Shown here in pieces: positions 18,294-27,062 of a stretch of DNA of 64,000 nucleotides. Numbering within the stretch: the first letter of the stretch is position 1; each line of letters starts with the position of its first letter. The notes under the pieces were generated by a model. That model was not told the DNA's origin. It did no database searches and was given only the letters and a program-made list of their open reading frames with translations. Location of the stretch: positions 62,001 through 126,000 of the forward strand of contig NZ_JAAAMU010000017.1 in NCBI RefSeq assembly GCF_009909195.1, in the 5' to 3' direction. The position numbers and the translations under genes are program-made. The DNA comes from Paenibacillus sacheonensis (GTDB lineage Bacteria; Bacillota; Bacilli; Paenibacillales; Paenibacillaceae).

Positions 18294-18323
18294 AATAAAA
18301 CACCCTCCCGTGAAAGGAGGGTG
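18294..18323 (-). terminator. Terminator after the DUF3397 gene
   Basis: Minus strand CACCCTCC, a 7-base loop, GGAGGGTG, then TTTTATTTT. It separates rsfA/panE/DUF3397 transcription from bshC. Confidence 0.88.
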
Positions 18324-18334
18324 CACGCTTGCGA

Positions 18335-18730
18335 TCATGCCGTAAACAAGCTCTTCCCAATGCCGATGCACATCAGGATCACGTAGCAGAAGCTCATTAA
18401 AAAAAAGCCGAGCCGCCAAATCGCCCGCATGATCCGCTGCATGTTCAGCGTCCCCTTGGAACGGTATTGGACGTTGCCGAGCAATCCGCCGCCGAGAAGC
18501 AGGATAAGCAGGATGCCGTACAGGCCGAAGCTGCTGTCGAACGTCTCGTTGAACAGCACCGCAACGCAGCCGATCAGGAGCGCGGTCGTAATGTCCATCG
18601 CCATGCGAAACGCTTTCTTGCGATCGCCGGTGACGCTGGCATAACCGAAATAGACGAGCAGAAACGGAATGACAGGAAGAACCGCCGAGATGGCATAGAC
18701 ATGCTTGATGCTTTCCCAAATCCATTGCAT
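18335..18730 (-). CDS. DUF3397 family membrane protein
   Basis: 131-residue integral membrane protein with four hydrophobic segments (IKHVYAISAVLPVIPFLLVY, ITTALLIGCVAVLF, LYGILLILLLGGGLLGNV, LGFFLMSFCYVILMCIGI). The position between panE and bshC and the YFGYASVTGDRKKAFRMAMD stretch fit the DUF3397 family of Bacillales. ATG at 18730 chosen for the strong GGGGAGGGAATC site. Function unknown. Confidence 0.8.
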   Translation of the reverse strand: MQWIWESIKHVYAISAVLPVIPFLLVYFGYASVTGDRKKAFRMAMDITTALLIGCVAVLFNETFDSSFGLYGILLILLLGGGLLGNVQYRSKGTLNMQRIMRAIWRLGFFLMSFCYVILMCIGIGKSLFTA

Positions 18731-18753
18731 CCCGATTCCCTCCCCTAGAGCGA

Positions 18754-19698
18754 TTAAGAAACATGCAGCGCTTCTACCAGCGCCCGTACGGCTTCGTTCA
18801 TCTTCGACGGCAATCCGAGCTGCTTCGCACGCTCGGCGATCCCGCCGTTTATCCAGTTGATCTCGGTCATTCGGCCCGCGCGAATATCGCGCAGCATGGA
18901 GGACTCGTTGGCAGCCGTCGCGGCGCATACGCCGAGCAGCCGCTCCCAATGGTCCGCATTCGATTGCAGACCGTCCGCACGCAGGATCTGCTCGCTCTCA
19001 CCGTGAAGCGCCCGCATCAGCTTAAGGCGGTGCGGATCCTGCGGCAGCTCGCCGTTCTTGACTTGAAATATCGCCGTAAGCGGATTAATGACCGCATTGA
19101 TTAACAACTTTAGGAAAACTTGATCTTTCATCTCTTTCGACAGTTTTGCTTGAATTCCTGCACCGTTCAACGCCTGAAGCAACATTTTTTGCGGTTTGGC
19201 ATCGTTTTTCTCGCTTTCCGTCCAGCTCCCGAACGTCAGCTGCCCTGTCCCGGTATGCATGACCGTACGCGCGTCCGTCCGCAGCGCGCCTTCCGTCGTA
19301 ACGGCGGCATAGACGGGCGATTGCGGCAGCGATCGCTGCAACAGCTCCATATGCCCGATGCCATTCTGTAGCGCGAGCAGCGGCACGCCGCCGGCCGCGA
19401 GCAGCTTCAGCTCTGCGAGCAACGCCTCGTTCAGGCTCGGCTGTTTCACGGCCAGCAGCACCCAATCCGGAGCGAACGCCCGATGTTCGCCTGCTGCCGT
19501 ATAACGGATCAAGGAGGAGGATGAAATCTGGATCCGCCGCTCCGCTCCCGCATTTTCTATTAATAGAAGGCCTTCCGACGACAGCGCCTCCGCCTGTTCG
19601 TCCGTTCGCGTCAGCAGCATGATCCGTTCTCCGGCCCGTGCCAGCCTAGCCGCAAGGAGAAGCCCGATCGCGCCGCCGCCGACGATGATGATCCTCAT
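18754..19698 (-). CDS. panE: 2-dehydropantoate 2-reductase
   Basis: NADPH-dependent reduction of ketopantoate to pantoate in the pantothenate/CoA pathway. 314 residues. N-terminal Rossmann motif IIVGGGAIGLLLAARLARAG with LLTRTDEQ, LLAVKQPSLNEAL and LQNGIGHME. C-terminal helical domain with KEMKDQVFLKLLINAVINPL (the catalytic Lys and Asn region) and AANESSMLRDIRAGRMTEI. ATG at 19698. Same position relative to bshC and rsfA as in B. subtilis (ylbQ). Confidence 0.92.
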   Translation of the reverse strand: MRIIIVGGGAIGLLLAARLARAGERIMLLTRTDEQAEALSSEGLLLIENAGAERRIQISSSSLIRYTAAGEHRAFAPDWVLLAVKQPSLNEALLAELKLLAAGGVPLLALQNGIGHMELLQRSLPQSPVYAAVTTEGALRTDARTVMHTGTGQLTFGSWTESEKNDAKPQKMLLQALNGAGIQAKLSKEMKDQVFLKLLINAVINPLTAIFQVKNGELPQDPHRLKLMRALHGESEQILRADGLQSNADHWERLLGVCAATAANESSMLRDIRAGRMTEINWINGGIAERAKQLGLPSKMNEAVRALVEALHVS

Positions 19699-19828
19699 GC
19701 ACCCGCCCCGGCTTTCTTGTAAGATGTATACGGCTATCGTAGCAGAAACAAACTAAAAAATCCCGCCGCGGCCGATAGAGGCACGGAGAGATTTTAAGCG
19801 TTGCTGCCGCCTTGCAGCGGCTAGCTAG

Positions 19829-20476
19829 TTATTCGATTCGTTCCAAATTGCCGTTCGCGTCCATTTTGAACCTCGGCTTCGCTTCGTCCTCTTCCGTCAG
19901 AACGGTGAGGCGTCTGGCCCGATCCATGATTTGAATGAGCGTTTTGTAATCGTCATTCACGGCACGATAATCGGTTTGCGCGTTGTTCACTTCCAGCGAC
20001 AGGCGTTCATTGATTTCGCGCAGCGTATGAAGCTCCTCGTCTTTCTCGCGCAAATCGCGTTCAAGCGATTTGATCTGACGGTTGAGCTCCTGGTACGTAC
20101 CCTTCCACTGGCGCAAAAAGCGGATGACGGTATCGATCGACAACGACTCTTCCGTCAGCGGGTCGTTCTTGTATGCGCGTTCCTCGACGTCCACCACATG
20201 AATGGACGACACGTGAGGGGCCGCGGCGTACGTTTGCTTTTTCATATAATTCCGTTTCTGACGCTGCTGCTTCGCGATCTGGATGGCATCCTCGTAACGC
20301 TTGCGTACGCAGCTGTTCCAGCGAAATCCGCAAGCGGCCGATGTCCGGCCAATTCGCTCGCCAACTTCCTCGAACGCGGCTAGCTGCGTGCTGCCTTCGC
20401 GAATATGCCGCAGCGTAACCTCGGCCAGGATAAGATCGTCATCCGGGCTCCAGGCATCTTGTCTCACTGCTGTCAT
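19829..20476 (-). CDS. rsfA: Prespore transcriptional regulator RsfA
   Basis: Forespore-specific regulator of sigma-F dependent genes in B. subtilis. 215 residues from MTAVRQDAWSPDDDLILAEV. The N-terminal Myb/SANT-like DNA-binding part (about 1-60) has TSAACGFRWNSCVRKRYEDA. A basic linker follows, then a C-terminal coiled coil (about 110-185, LNRQIKSLERDLREKDEELH). The ATG at 20476 is chosen because homologues start there and GGGAGG lies upstream. I could not read a confident sigma-F promoter in the 268-bp upstream gap. Confidence 0.9.
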   Translation of the reverse strand: MTAVRQDAWSPDDDLILAEVTLRHIREGSTQLAAFEEVGERIGRTSAACGFRWNSCVRKRYEDAIQIAKQQRQKRNYMKKQTYAAAPHVSSIHVVDVEERAYKNDPLTEESLSIDTVIRFLRQWKGTYQELNRQIKSLERDLREKDEELHTLREINERLSLEVNNAQTDYRAVNDDYKTLIQIMDRARRLTVLTEEDEAKPRFKMDANGNLERIE

Positions 20477-20658
20477 GCAACCAAAACCTCCCAACATTAG
20501 GCGCTTACTTTATCTCTATGCCCTTGGTAGAGTTCATAGAATCTATCGGATACTAATTTGTATATCCAATTTTTTTTAGGCTCATACATGTTTTTTCACA
20601 AATTGAAGCAAACTTGTCATATGGCGTGTAGACAAGGCAAAAAGTTTGCCAATTCGTC

Positions 20659-20682
20659 ACGACTGAAACAGTTTACAGTCGT
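20659..20682 (+). promoter_or_regulatory. Palindrome overlapping the -35 of the DUF2626 gene
   Basis: ACGACTG (20659-20665) and CAGTCGT (20676-20682) form a perfect inverted repeat with a 10-base centre; nearly complementary bases extend it by three on each side. The -35 TTTACA lies in its right half, the place expected for a repressor operator. No regulator can be assigned from the sequence. Confidence 0.55.
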
Positions 20683-20700
20683 TACCTGAAACGTTATAAT
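20672..20700 (+). promoter_or_regulatory. Sigma-A type promoter of the DUF2626 gene
   Basis: -35 TTTACA (20672-20677), 17-base spacer, perfect -10 TATAAT (20695-20700). 44 bases upstream of the start codon. Confidence 0.88.
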
Positions 20701-20744
20701 GGGCAATAGAAATCGGGTCTAGACTGACGAGAGGGGGAGAAATC

Positions 20745-20981
20745 ATGGCACGCATGTTCCGAGTGCTCGGTTTTTGGACGCTTGTAATCGCATTGATGGC
20801 GTTTGCAGGGCATATGAACGAGATGGCGCTCTTGTTCTTTATCCAAACCGCTGTGTTTGTCCTGTTAGGCTATTTGAACTTTTCCGAAAGAACTTACATG
20901 CTGATGTTCTGGGGATACATGTTTATCTCGTTCGTCGGCTTCACGTATTGGACGGTATTTGTAATGGGGAACCCATTCTAA
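20745..20981 (+). CDS. DUF2626 family small membrane protein (YqgY-like)
   Basis: 78-residue protein, almost entirely hydrophobic: three membrane segments (FWTLVIALMAFAGHM, ALLFFIQTAVFVLLGYL, YMLMFWGYMFISFVGFTYW). The MARMFRVLGFWTLVIALMAF start and the FWGYMFISFVGFTYW end fit the DUF2626 family of Bacillales (YqgY in B. subtilis). ATG with AGGGGGAG upstream and a strong promoter, so it is probably well expressed. No function known. Confidence 0.88.
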   Translation: MARMFRVLGFWTLVIALMAFAGHMNEMALLFFIQTAVFVLLGYLNFSERTYMLMFWGYMFISFVGFTYWTVFVMGNPF

Positions 20982-21013
20982 ATATACGGCTCCATCACTT
21001 TCAAAAAATAGCC

Positions 21014-21055
21014 AAAAGGCTGCTCCGGGAGACAAGCTCTCCGGAACAGCCTTTT
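21014..21055. terminator. Bidirectional terminator between convergent genes
   Basis: AAAAGGCTG...TCCGGGAG-loop-CTCTCCGGA...CAGCCTTTTT. Strong two-part stem with a T5 run on the plus strand and T4 on the minus strand. It serves the DUF2626 gene and the opposing methyltransferase gene. Confidence 0.9.
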
Positions 21056-21102
21056 TCAATGCCTTGGAACTCGATTATCGGCTATCGGTAATCGACTTTC
21101 GG

Positions 21103-22314
21103 TTATTTGGAAGTCCACCGCTGTTCGGATTTCTCCAGCACGAGCACTTTGAACGTCTCGCTCATGGCATCGCTGAGCAGCAGCTGCCGAATCGAACGGT
21201 TATGCCGCGCCGCTTCGCTGAACGGATCTGCGCCGTCATGCCGCACGAGATCGGAGAGCAGTCCTTCGTCGAGGAGAAACTGCTTCTGCGTGCCGTAATA
21301 GCGGGGCTTCCACCCTGCATCTTCTCCCGCCGCCGTACAGCCGGTAAAATTGACATGCGCGGTCAAGTCCTGGTCTCCAGGGTTCTGAAACGGTTCATCC
21401 CGGGCGATATGGTCCTTGTAGCAGAGCAGCGTGCCGTGCATACGGTGAGAAGCCGTCAGCTCCCGCGCATCATGCCCGTAATCGATGAGCAAGAGGCAGC
21501 CATGCCTAATGCGTCCGCCCAGACTCTTGATCCACTGCTCCGCGTCCAGATTCACCTCTGTAATCTGCCCCTCGCGAAGCTGAATGCCGTCCCTGTTAAG
21601 GACGCCTGCGATGCGTTCGTCGGACAGAGGCATATAGACGTAACGGAAAGCCTGTCCCTCCTGTTCTCCGGCAGCAGCGGCGACACCAAGCTCCCACAGC
21701 CTGCCTGCCTTCCGGACGACGCGGTGAACCGGCATCGCGTCCAGCAGCTCATTGGCCAGCACGACCACGAATCGCTCTTCCGGACCGCTCTCCAGAGATG
21801 CCTCTGCCTCCTGCGGCGTCATGAACGATACGGAAATCCCTTCGCCGGCGCTTCCAAGACCCCTCTCTACGAATCTGCTCTTCGCCTCTTCCAGATGAAC
21901 GGCATTTCCGTCCACAAGCGAGTATTGCGCCGATGCCAGCCAAGGAGGGGCGGCCTGCTCCCACGCGGACAGCATCTGTACGGCCAGCGCGCCAGTACCC
22001 GCTCCCCACTCCATAATCACTGCTGGCCTATCTTGCGCCTCGGCCAGCTTCGTAACATATCCAGCAAGCTTGCTGCCCATCATCGACCCGATTGCGGAGC
22101 TCGTATAGAAGTCGCCGGATTTGCCGATGCGGACGGGTCCGCTCTTGTAATAACCGTCGAACTCGTCATATAAACACATCGCCATGTAGGCATGGAACGT
22201 GATAGCGGGAAGCCAGGCTTCGCCAGCCGGAACGGCCTCATCCGGCCAGCCTCTTCTCTCGCTTCGCGCAATCGTTTCTAAGATGGCTGTCTCCAACCGA
22301 TTGAAAGCTTCCAA
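21103..22314 (-). CDS. MidA/NDUFAF7-type SAM-dependent methyltransferase
   Basis: 403-residue class I methyltransferase of the MidA (COG1565) family, whose eukaryotic member NDUFAF7 methylates a subunit of respiratory complex I. Visible motifs: GYYKSGPVRIGKSGDFYTSS, MEWGAGTGALAVQ (SAM loop), LANELLDAMPVHRVV, LLIDYGHDARELT and RDEPFQNPGDQDLTAHVNFT. Start codon is TTG at 22314 with GGAGGTG about ten bases upstream. The bacterial substrate is not established. Convergent with the DUF2626 gene. Confidence 0.88.
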   Translation of the reverse strand: MEAFNRLETAILETIARSERRGWPDEAVPAGEAWLPAITFHAYMAMCLYDEFDGYYKSGPVRIGKSGDFYTSSAIGSMMGSKLAGYVTKLAEAQDRPAVIMEWGAGTGALAVQMLSAWEQAAPPWLASAQYSLVDGNAVHLEEAKSRFVERGLGSAGEGISVSFMTPQEAEASLESGPEERFVVVLANELLDAMPVHRVVRKAGRLWELGVAAAAGEQEGQAFRYVYMPLSDERIAGVLNRDGIQLREGQITEVNLDAEQWIKSLGGRIRHGCLLLIDYGHDARELTASHRMHGTLLCYKDHIARDEPFQNPGDQDLTAHVNFTGCTAAGEDAGWKPRYYGTQKQFLLDEGLLSDLVRHDGADPFSEAARHNRSIRQLLLSDAMSETFKVLVLEKSEQRWTSK

Positions 22315-22422
22315 CGCAGCAATGCACCTCCAAGCCTAGGACAAAATCGAGGGTTCCAGATATAATAGATGCGTAGCGCGCATATAGTAGTTCATCCGCA
22401 AACCCAGAAAGGGGGACGGGCC

Positions 22423-23508
22423 GTGCAAGGAACGAAACGCCGCTGGATTGCAGCACTTACGGCAGGTGCGATCGCAAGCTGGCTGGCGATCTATCCCGTT
22501 CTCGCCGAACCCGCCGTGCCGCAAGACGAAGAGATCCGCAGCGTGCTCGAGAAAAGCTTGTCCGTTGTCGAAATCGACAAGGAGATCTCGCGCATCCAAG
22601 CGGAGCAAAGCGGTGTCAAGGCCAAACTGTCGTCCGCTCAAGCCGAGCTGGATATGCAGCAGGCTGCAATCGACAAGAAGCGCGAGGATGCCGGGAAGGT
22701 TCTGCGCGCTTATTATACCGGCGAAAGGGACGTGCTGCTGACCGCCGTACTGTCCGCCCGCAATCTATCGGCACTGTTGACGGTCATGGACTATTTCGAT
22801 TATATTTTCTCCTCCGATAAGACGACGTTGAACGACTACACGAAGCAGTACAAAGCCATCAAGAAATCGATCGCTTCCCTGAACGCGCAGTCTGCGCAGC
22901 TCGATGAAGTCGAAGCCCGCTTGCAAACGCAGCGCAGCCGCGTAACCGCTCTGCAGAACGATGTCGATGCCGCGCTCAGCGGCCGGTCCGATGCCGACAA
23001 GCTGCGCTCGTTGATCGACGAATATACGGATTATTGGCAGAACGTCGGCCTTGTCGAGGTCAACCGGTATTTTAAAGCGTTATCCAAAGCGATGGGGCAT
23101 ATCACCGCGTGGGTGGAGAAAAACAAAGACATGCTGGATATCGACGGCTTCAACTATACGCTGACGATTCCGGACGACAAGCTGAACGCGTTCCTCCGCG
23201 AGCAAAACGAGATTTTCGATAATTTCGCCTTCGCGTTCGAGCCGGATAAAGTCATCATCACCGGTAAACGGGATGACCTCGAGGTGGAGTTGCTCGGTCA
23301 TTACACGCTGGAGAAGAACGGCGCGATTCAATTTCACGTCGATGAACTGATCTTCAATGGTCTGGCTTTGCCGGATACGACGCGCAAACAGCTCGAGAGG
23401 CAGTTCGATCTCGGCTTCGATCCCGCGCAAATCGTTTCTTTCCTGAAAGCAAAATCCGTTGCCGTCGAGAACGGCACTCTCGTCATCAAGCTATCCATCA
23501 GCCTATAG
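22423..23508 (+). CDS. Secreted coiled-coil protein, N-terminal part like PcsB/CwlO
   Basis: 361-residue exported protein. The GTG start at 22423 follows AAAGGGGG and gives a signal peptide (KRRWIAALTAGAIASWLAIY, cleavage near VLA-EP). The N-terminal half (about 35-190) is coiled coil with VVEIDKEISRIQAEQSG, an AYYTGERDVLLTAVLSARNL segment and LLTVMDYFDYIFSSDK, as in the coiled-coil domains of CwlO/PcsB that regulate peptidoglycan hydrolases. No catalytic NlpC/P60 domain follows. The C-terminal 170 residues are unrecognised. A role in envelope hydrolase control is inference. Confidence 0.75.
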   Translation: MQGTKRRWIAALTAGAIASWLAIYPVLAEPAVPQDEEIRSVLEKSLSVVEIDKEISRIQAEQSGVKAKLSSAQAELDMQQAAIDKKREDAGKVLRAYYTGERDVLLTAVLSARNLSALLTVMDYFDYIFSSDKTTLNDYTKQYKAIKKSIASLNAQSAQLDEVEARLQTQRSRVTALQNDVDAALSGRSDADKLRSLIDEYTDYWQNVGLVEVNRYFKALSKAMGHITAWVEKNKDMLDIDGFNYTLTIPDDKLNAFLREQNEIFDNFAFAFEPDKVIITGKRDDLEVELLGHYTLEKNGAIQFHVDELIFNGLALPDTTRKQLERQFDLGFDPAQIVSFLKAKSVAVENGTLVIKLSISL

Positions 23509-23510
23509 TT

Positions 23511-24845
23511 TTACGCAGAGGACGGCGCTTCGGCGTCGTTTTTTGCCGGTTCCGGGGGCGCTTCGTTCCACGCCGAGATCAGGCCAGCAGCCGTCTCCGG
23601 AAGGAATTCCTTCCCGTTGCCGCCCAGCGAGGCGCATAACGCCGACCAGCGCGCCCATCGTTCGCGCCATGGCGGGTCCGGAACCGCTGCCGCAGCTTGA
23701 AGCATGCGCGCGAGAAAATGGGGGGGACGGTCCGCGATCTCGTTATAGACGAACTCCCCCGTCATCACGGATACGCGCGCAGGAAGCCGCCCGAAGATTC
23801 GATAACGGTCGAGCTGTTCGTTCGAACCGGTCATATCCTGGATCCATTCCCTTGCTTCCGCCAGCTTGTCCGTCTCTGCCGTCAGCACGAAGCTTCTCCC
23901 GTTCGTGCGAACGACCGGGCTGTTCTGCGAACCGACCGTAAGCAGCGCCCGCTCCTCGTCCGTCATCGCGAAATATACCGACCAGGGAATCGTGGCGCCG
24001 AGCAGCGTCTCCGAACGAAATGCGTGAAGCAGCCCGATACGCTGCGTCAACGGATCGAACCGAGCGAGCTGCCGCGCATGCTCCGCCGCGAATTGCAGCT
24101 GCTGCTGCTGACTGGCGTTGAACGGCGAGAGTCCCGCCGCAGCCGCCGCATTCTCCGGGAATAGGCCAAGCCAAGCGGATAGATCTCTTGCATCAGCCGT
24201 ATTCAAGTTGAATGGGCTGAATCCGTCGGGCTTCAAAGCCGTGAGCGTGGAAACGATCGATTTGAAGGCATTCATGGTCGTTGGAGGCTCTTGATCGCCC
24301 GCCGCCTTGAGCAGCTTCTTCGACCATACGTTCAGCGTCGGATTGCTGTCTACGGGTACGCCCCACAGCGAACCGTTCCATTTCACCATGCCTGTGAGCG
24401 CTTCCAATAGGTCTGCGGCCGAATCTCCGGTAACGATCTCATCGACGGGAAGCAAATAGCCCAGCATGGCGAATTCGCGAACGCGGTCATCGTCGAGCAG
24501 CATGATGTCGAATGGCTCGCCCGATTCGGATGCTTCCTTGCGGGCCTCGTCGGCATCCTTGGCATGAATGTTCGTCAACTCGATCGATACGTTCGGGTGG
24601 CTTTGCTGATAGCTTTCGTTGCCTTTCACCCAATATTGAAATTCCGCCTCGTCCATCGAGACGGCAATGGACAGCGTCGTCCGTTCATGATCGTCGCCGT
24701 TCACGACCTCAGGCGCTTGGCTGGAAGGTGTCCCGCCGCCTGACGGCGTGATGGGCGATCCCGGCTTGCTGCTTAAGGAAATGAGCAAAGCCGCGCATAA
24801 CGTAAATCCGCTCAGGAGCAAAATTACCGCTTTTCTGCGTGACAC
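23511..24845 (-). CDS. Extracellular solute-binding-like protein
   Basis: 444-residue exported protein with GTG start at 24845 behind GAGGAGGG. An N-terminal hydrophobic segment (AVILLLSGFTLCAALLISLS) anchors or exports it; the Cys is not in a convincing lipobox. The rest resembles family 1 solute-binding proteins of ABC sugar importers: IELTNIHAKDADEARKEASE, FDIMLLDDDRVREFAMLGYL, LLPVDEIVTGDSA and WNGSLWGVPVDSNP. No permease or ATPase genes are near, so it may be an orphan binding protein or a sensor partner. It converges with the coiled-coil gene, two bases apart. Confidence 0.75.
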   Translation of the reverse strand: MSRRKAVILLLSGFTLCAALLISLSSKPGSPITPSGGGTPSSQAPEVVNGDDHERTTLSIAVSMDEAEFQYWVKGNESYQQSHPNVSIELTNIHAKDADEARKEASESGEPFDIMLLDDDRVREFAMLGYLLPVDEIVTGDSAADLLEALTGMVKWNGSLWGVPVDSNPTLNVWSKKLLKAAGDQEPPTTMNAFKSIVSTLTALKPDGFSPFNLNTADARDLSAWLGLFPENAAAAAGLSPFNASQQQQLQFAAEHARQLARFDPLTQRIGLLHAFRSETLLGATIPWSVYFAMTDEERALLTVGSQNSPVVRTNGRSFVLTAETDKLAEAREWIQDMTGSNEQLDRYRIFGRLPARVSVMTGEFVYNEIADRPPHFLARMLQAAAAVPDPPWRERWARWSALCASLGGNGKEFLPETAAGLISAWNEAPPEPAKNDAEAPSSA

Positions 24846-24994
24846 CTTATCCCTCCTCGCCCATTTAAGCTAACTTACATTGTAGCAAGAAAGCGCTTTT
24901 TTGTCGCTATCATTTCTTCCCTGCCCCGCGTTGCTTCTCTATCCGATATCCCTCATACTACCGATAGACGCCGAAGAGAAGGAGAATGTTGCTC

Positions 24995-25516
24995 ATGAAG
25001 ATCGTTTGCAGCCTTGAACTGCATCTGCCCGAGGATAAGCTTCCGGGCTATTACGCCCAAATTATCAAAGGCATCGCGGACATCGTTACCCTGCTGGACC
25101 GCCACAAAACGCTTCTGTTCGTGAATACGCCGGAGGAGTGCGAGGCCATCATCCGGTTTGTCGCCAAGTATAAAGTGGACTGCGAGCGCGGCACATGGCT
25201 CCAGCTTGAAGAAGCCTGGGAGCCGAATGATCGAATGTTCGCGGATTATGGCCTGCAGACGCGCGAAGGAAATACCTTCGTGGATCTCGGACTTGCCGCG
25301 GTCGTCGCGTTGTCCGCCGGGGAGGATCCATCCTCGGAGTACGTACAAGCCCTGGAGCAGGCGGAGGAGCATGCCATTGCTTCCCTGACGCAAGAAGACG
25401 GCCGGCGGCTGCTGGCCGTCGACCGTCATCAAGCAGAGCTGATCGCCGGGATCGCACGCGCCTACCGCTGCGCGTACGAACTCATCCAGCCAGCCGCTGC
25501 CCCGTTTGCTCTTTAA
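24995..25516 (+). CDS. Hypothetical protein
   Basis: 173-residue soluble protein with no signal peptide or membrane segment, acidic, rich in Glu, Ala and Leu. ATG at 24995 is preferred because AAGGAG is 11 bases upstream; the alternative ATG at 24986 almost touches that site. The N-terminal MKIVCSLELHLPEDKLPGYY looks like a beta strand start. I do not recognise the family. It ends with a 4-bp overlap against the convergent ylaK gene, which supports it being a real, compactly packed gene. Confidence 0.7.
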   Translation: MKIVCSLELHLPEDKLPGYYAQIIKGIADIVTLLDRHKTLLFVNTPEECEAIIRFVAKYKVDCERGTWLQLEEAWEPNDRMFADYGLQTREGNTFVDLGLAAVVALSAGEDPSSEYVQALEQAEEHAIASLTQEDGRRLLAVDRHQAELIAGIARAYRCAYELIQPAAAPFAL

Positions 25517-26844
25517 AGCAAATCCGCCGCCAGCTGGGCGAGCTTGGAACGCTCGCCCTTCTCCAGCGTCATATGACCGCTGACGCCTTCCTGCTTGAAG
25601 CGTTCCACGATATGCGTGAGCCCGTTGCTGATGGAATCGAGATACGGGTGATCGATTTGCTCCGGATCTCCCATCAGCACGATTTTGCTTCCTTCGCCCA
25701 CCCGCGATACGATCGTTTTCACTTCATGGCGGGTCAAGTTTTGGGCTTCGTCCACGATGATGAACTGCCCCGGTATGGACCGGCCCCTGATGTAGGTCAA
25801 CGCCTCCACCTGTATGCTTCCGAGTCCCATCAGTATTTTATCGATATCCCCCGATTTTTTCGTATCGAACAAAAACTCCAAATTATCGTAAATCGGCTGC
25901 ATCCACGGACGCAGCTTCTCTTCTTTCTCGCCTGGCAAGTAACCGATATCTTTGCCCATCGGCACGACGGGTCTCGCAATCAGCAGCTTCTTGTATTTGT
26001 GCTCATCCTCGACCTTCATCAAGCCCGCGGCCAGCGCCAGGAGCGTCTTTCCCGTTCCCGCCTTGCCCGTGAGCGTCACGAGGGGAATATCGTCGTTCAG
26101 AAGCAGCTCCAGCGCCATTCGCTGCTGCGCGTTGCGGGCGGTGATGCCCCACACGGGATCGTTGCTTAAGTACAGCGGCTCCAATCTCGCTCCATCCTGG
26201 CTTACTTTCAGCAGCGCGGACTTCGAAGTGCCCATCTCGTCCCGCAGGATCACGAATTCGTTCGCATGCAACCGCGTGTGCAGCAGCAGGTTCTTGATCG
26301 TCAAGAACCGGTACGTATAAAATTCGTCGATGACCGACGGGTGCACCTTGAGCGTCAGATAGCCCGCGTACACGTCGGATGGCGCCACCACTTGATCGGA
26401 CAAATAATCCTGCGCATCGATCCCGAGCACGTCGGCTTTGATGCGCACCAGCACGTCTTTGCTGACGATGATGACCGGCCGCGCTTCCCCTTTGTTCTGC
26501 TCTTCCAAGTGATAATTCAACGCCACCGCGAGAATGCGGTTGTCGTTCGACATCTCGCCGAACATCTCCTGTACGCGCACGAAGCTCCGATGGTTCAGTT
26601 CGACCTTCAGCACGCCTCCGTTATCCAACACGATACCTTCATGCAGATGTCCGTTCTCTCTCATATGGTCCAGCAGCCGGGAAACATGCCGCGCATTGCG
26701 CCCAAGCTCGTCGGCAAGCCTTTTCTTCGAATCGATCTCTTCCAACACCACAGCGGGGATTATGACCTCGTTATCGTCAAAGGCAAAGATCGCTTGCGGG
26801 TCATGGAGCAGAACATTGGTGTCGAGCACGAATATTTTTTTCAT
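25513..26844 (-). CDS. ylaK: PIN-domain and PhoH-like ATPase protein (YlaK-like)
   Basis: 443 residues. Residues 1-130 are a PIN nuclease domain (KKIFVLDTNVLLHDP, with acidic residues in VVLEEIDSKKR and SNDNRILAVAL). Residues about 230-443 are a PhoH-type ATPase: Walker A LTGKAGTGKTLLALAAGL and Walker B QFIIVDEAQNLTRHE, followed by VLMGDPEQIDHPYLD. Such PhoH2-like fusions act as ATP-driven RNases/helicases. The ATG at 26844 follows AGGAGGG; the longer frame to 26937 has no support. Divergent from ylaJ, as expected for the yla block. Confidence 0.9.
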   Translation of the reverse strand: MKKIFVLDTNVLLHDPQAIFAFDDNEVIIPAVVLEEIDSKKRLADELGRNARHVSRLLDHMRENGHLHEGIVLDNGGVLKVELNHRSFVRVQEMFGEMSNDNRILAVALNYHLEEQNKGEARPVIIVSKDVLVRIKADVLGIDAQDYLSDQVVAPSDVYAGYLTLKVHPSVIDEFYTYRFLTIKNLLLHTRLHANEFVILRDEMGTSKSALLKVSQDGARLEPLYLSNDPVWGITARNAQQRMALELLLNDDIPLVTLTGKAGTGKTLLALAAGLMKVEDEHKYKKLLIARPVVPMGKDIGYLPGEKEEKLRPWMQPIYDNLEFLFDTKKSGDIDKILMGLGSIQVEALTYIRGRSIPGQFIIVDEAQNLTRHEVKTIVSRVGEGSKIVLMGDPEQIDHPYLDSISNGLTHIVERFKQEGVSGHMTLEKGERSKLAQLAADLL

Positions 26845-26909
26845 CGTGAGCCCTCCTGGCGTTGGAATTTCGTTCAAGGCATACATAGCGCAACCCGCTT
26901 CAAGGTAAA

Positions 26910-27000
26910 CTAGGTGGGAGGCATGCCCGGGCCGCAAGACGAGCTTACAATCAGGGTATGGCTAGGTAGGATGCATACCCGAGCAGTAAGTGGAGCTTAC
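26910..27000. repeat. Two 39-bp direct repeats between ylaK and ylaJ
   Basis: Units starting CTAGGTGGGAGGCATGCCCG (about 26910) and CTAGGTAGGATGCATACCCG (about 26961), both ending in GAGCTTAC, are 51 bases apart and about 80% identical. They lie in the divergent intergenic region and could be binding sites for a regulator or a duplicated promoter segment. No promoter could be confirmed. Confidence 0.6.
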
Positions 27001-27062
27001 GAGCGGATCTAACGACCAAGGCTTGAACAAAAGAGCAGACATTAGAAAGGTTAGGTGCGAAT

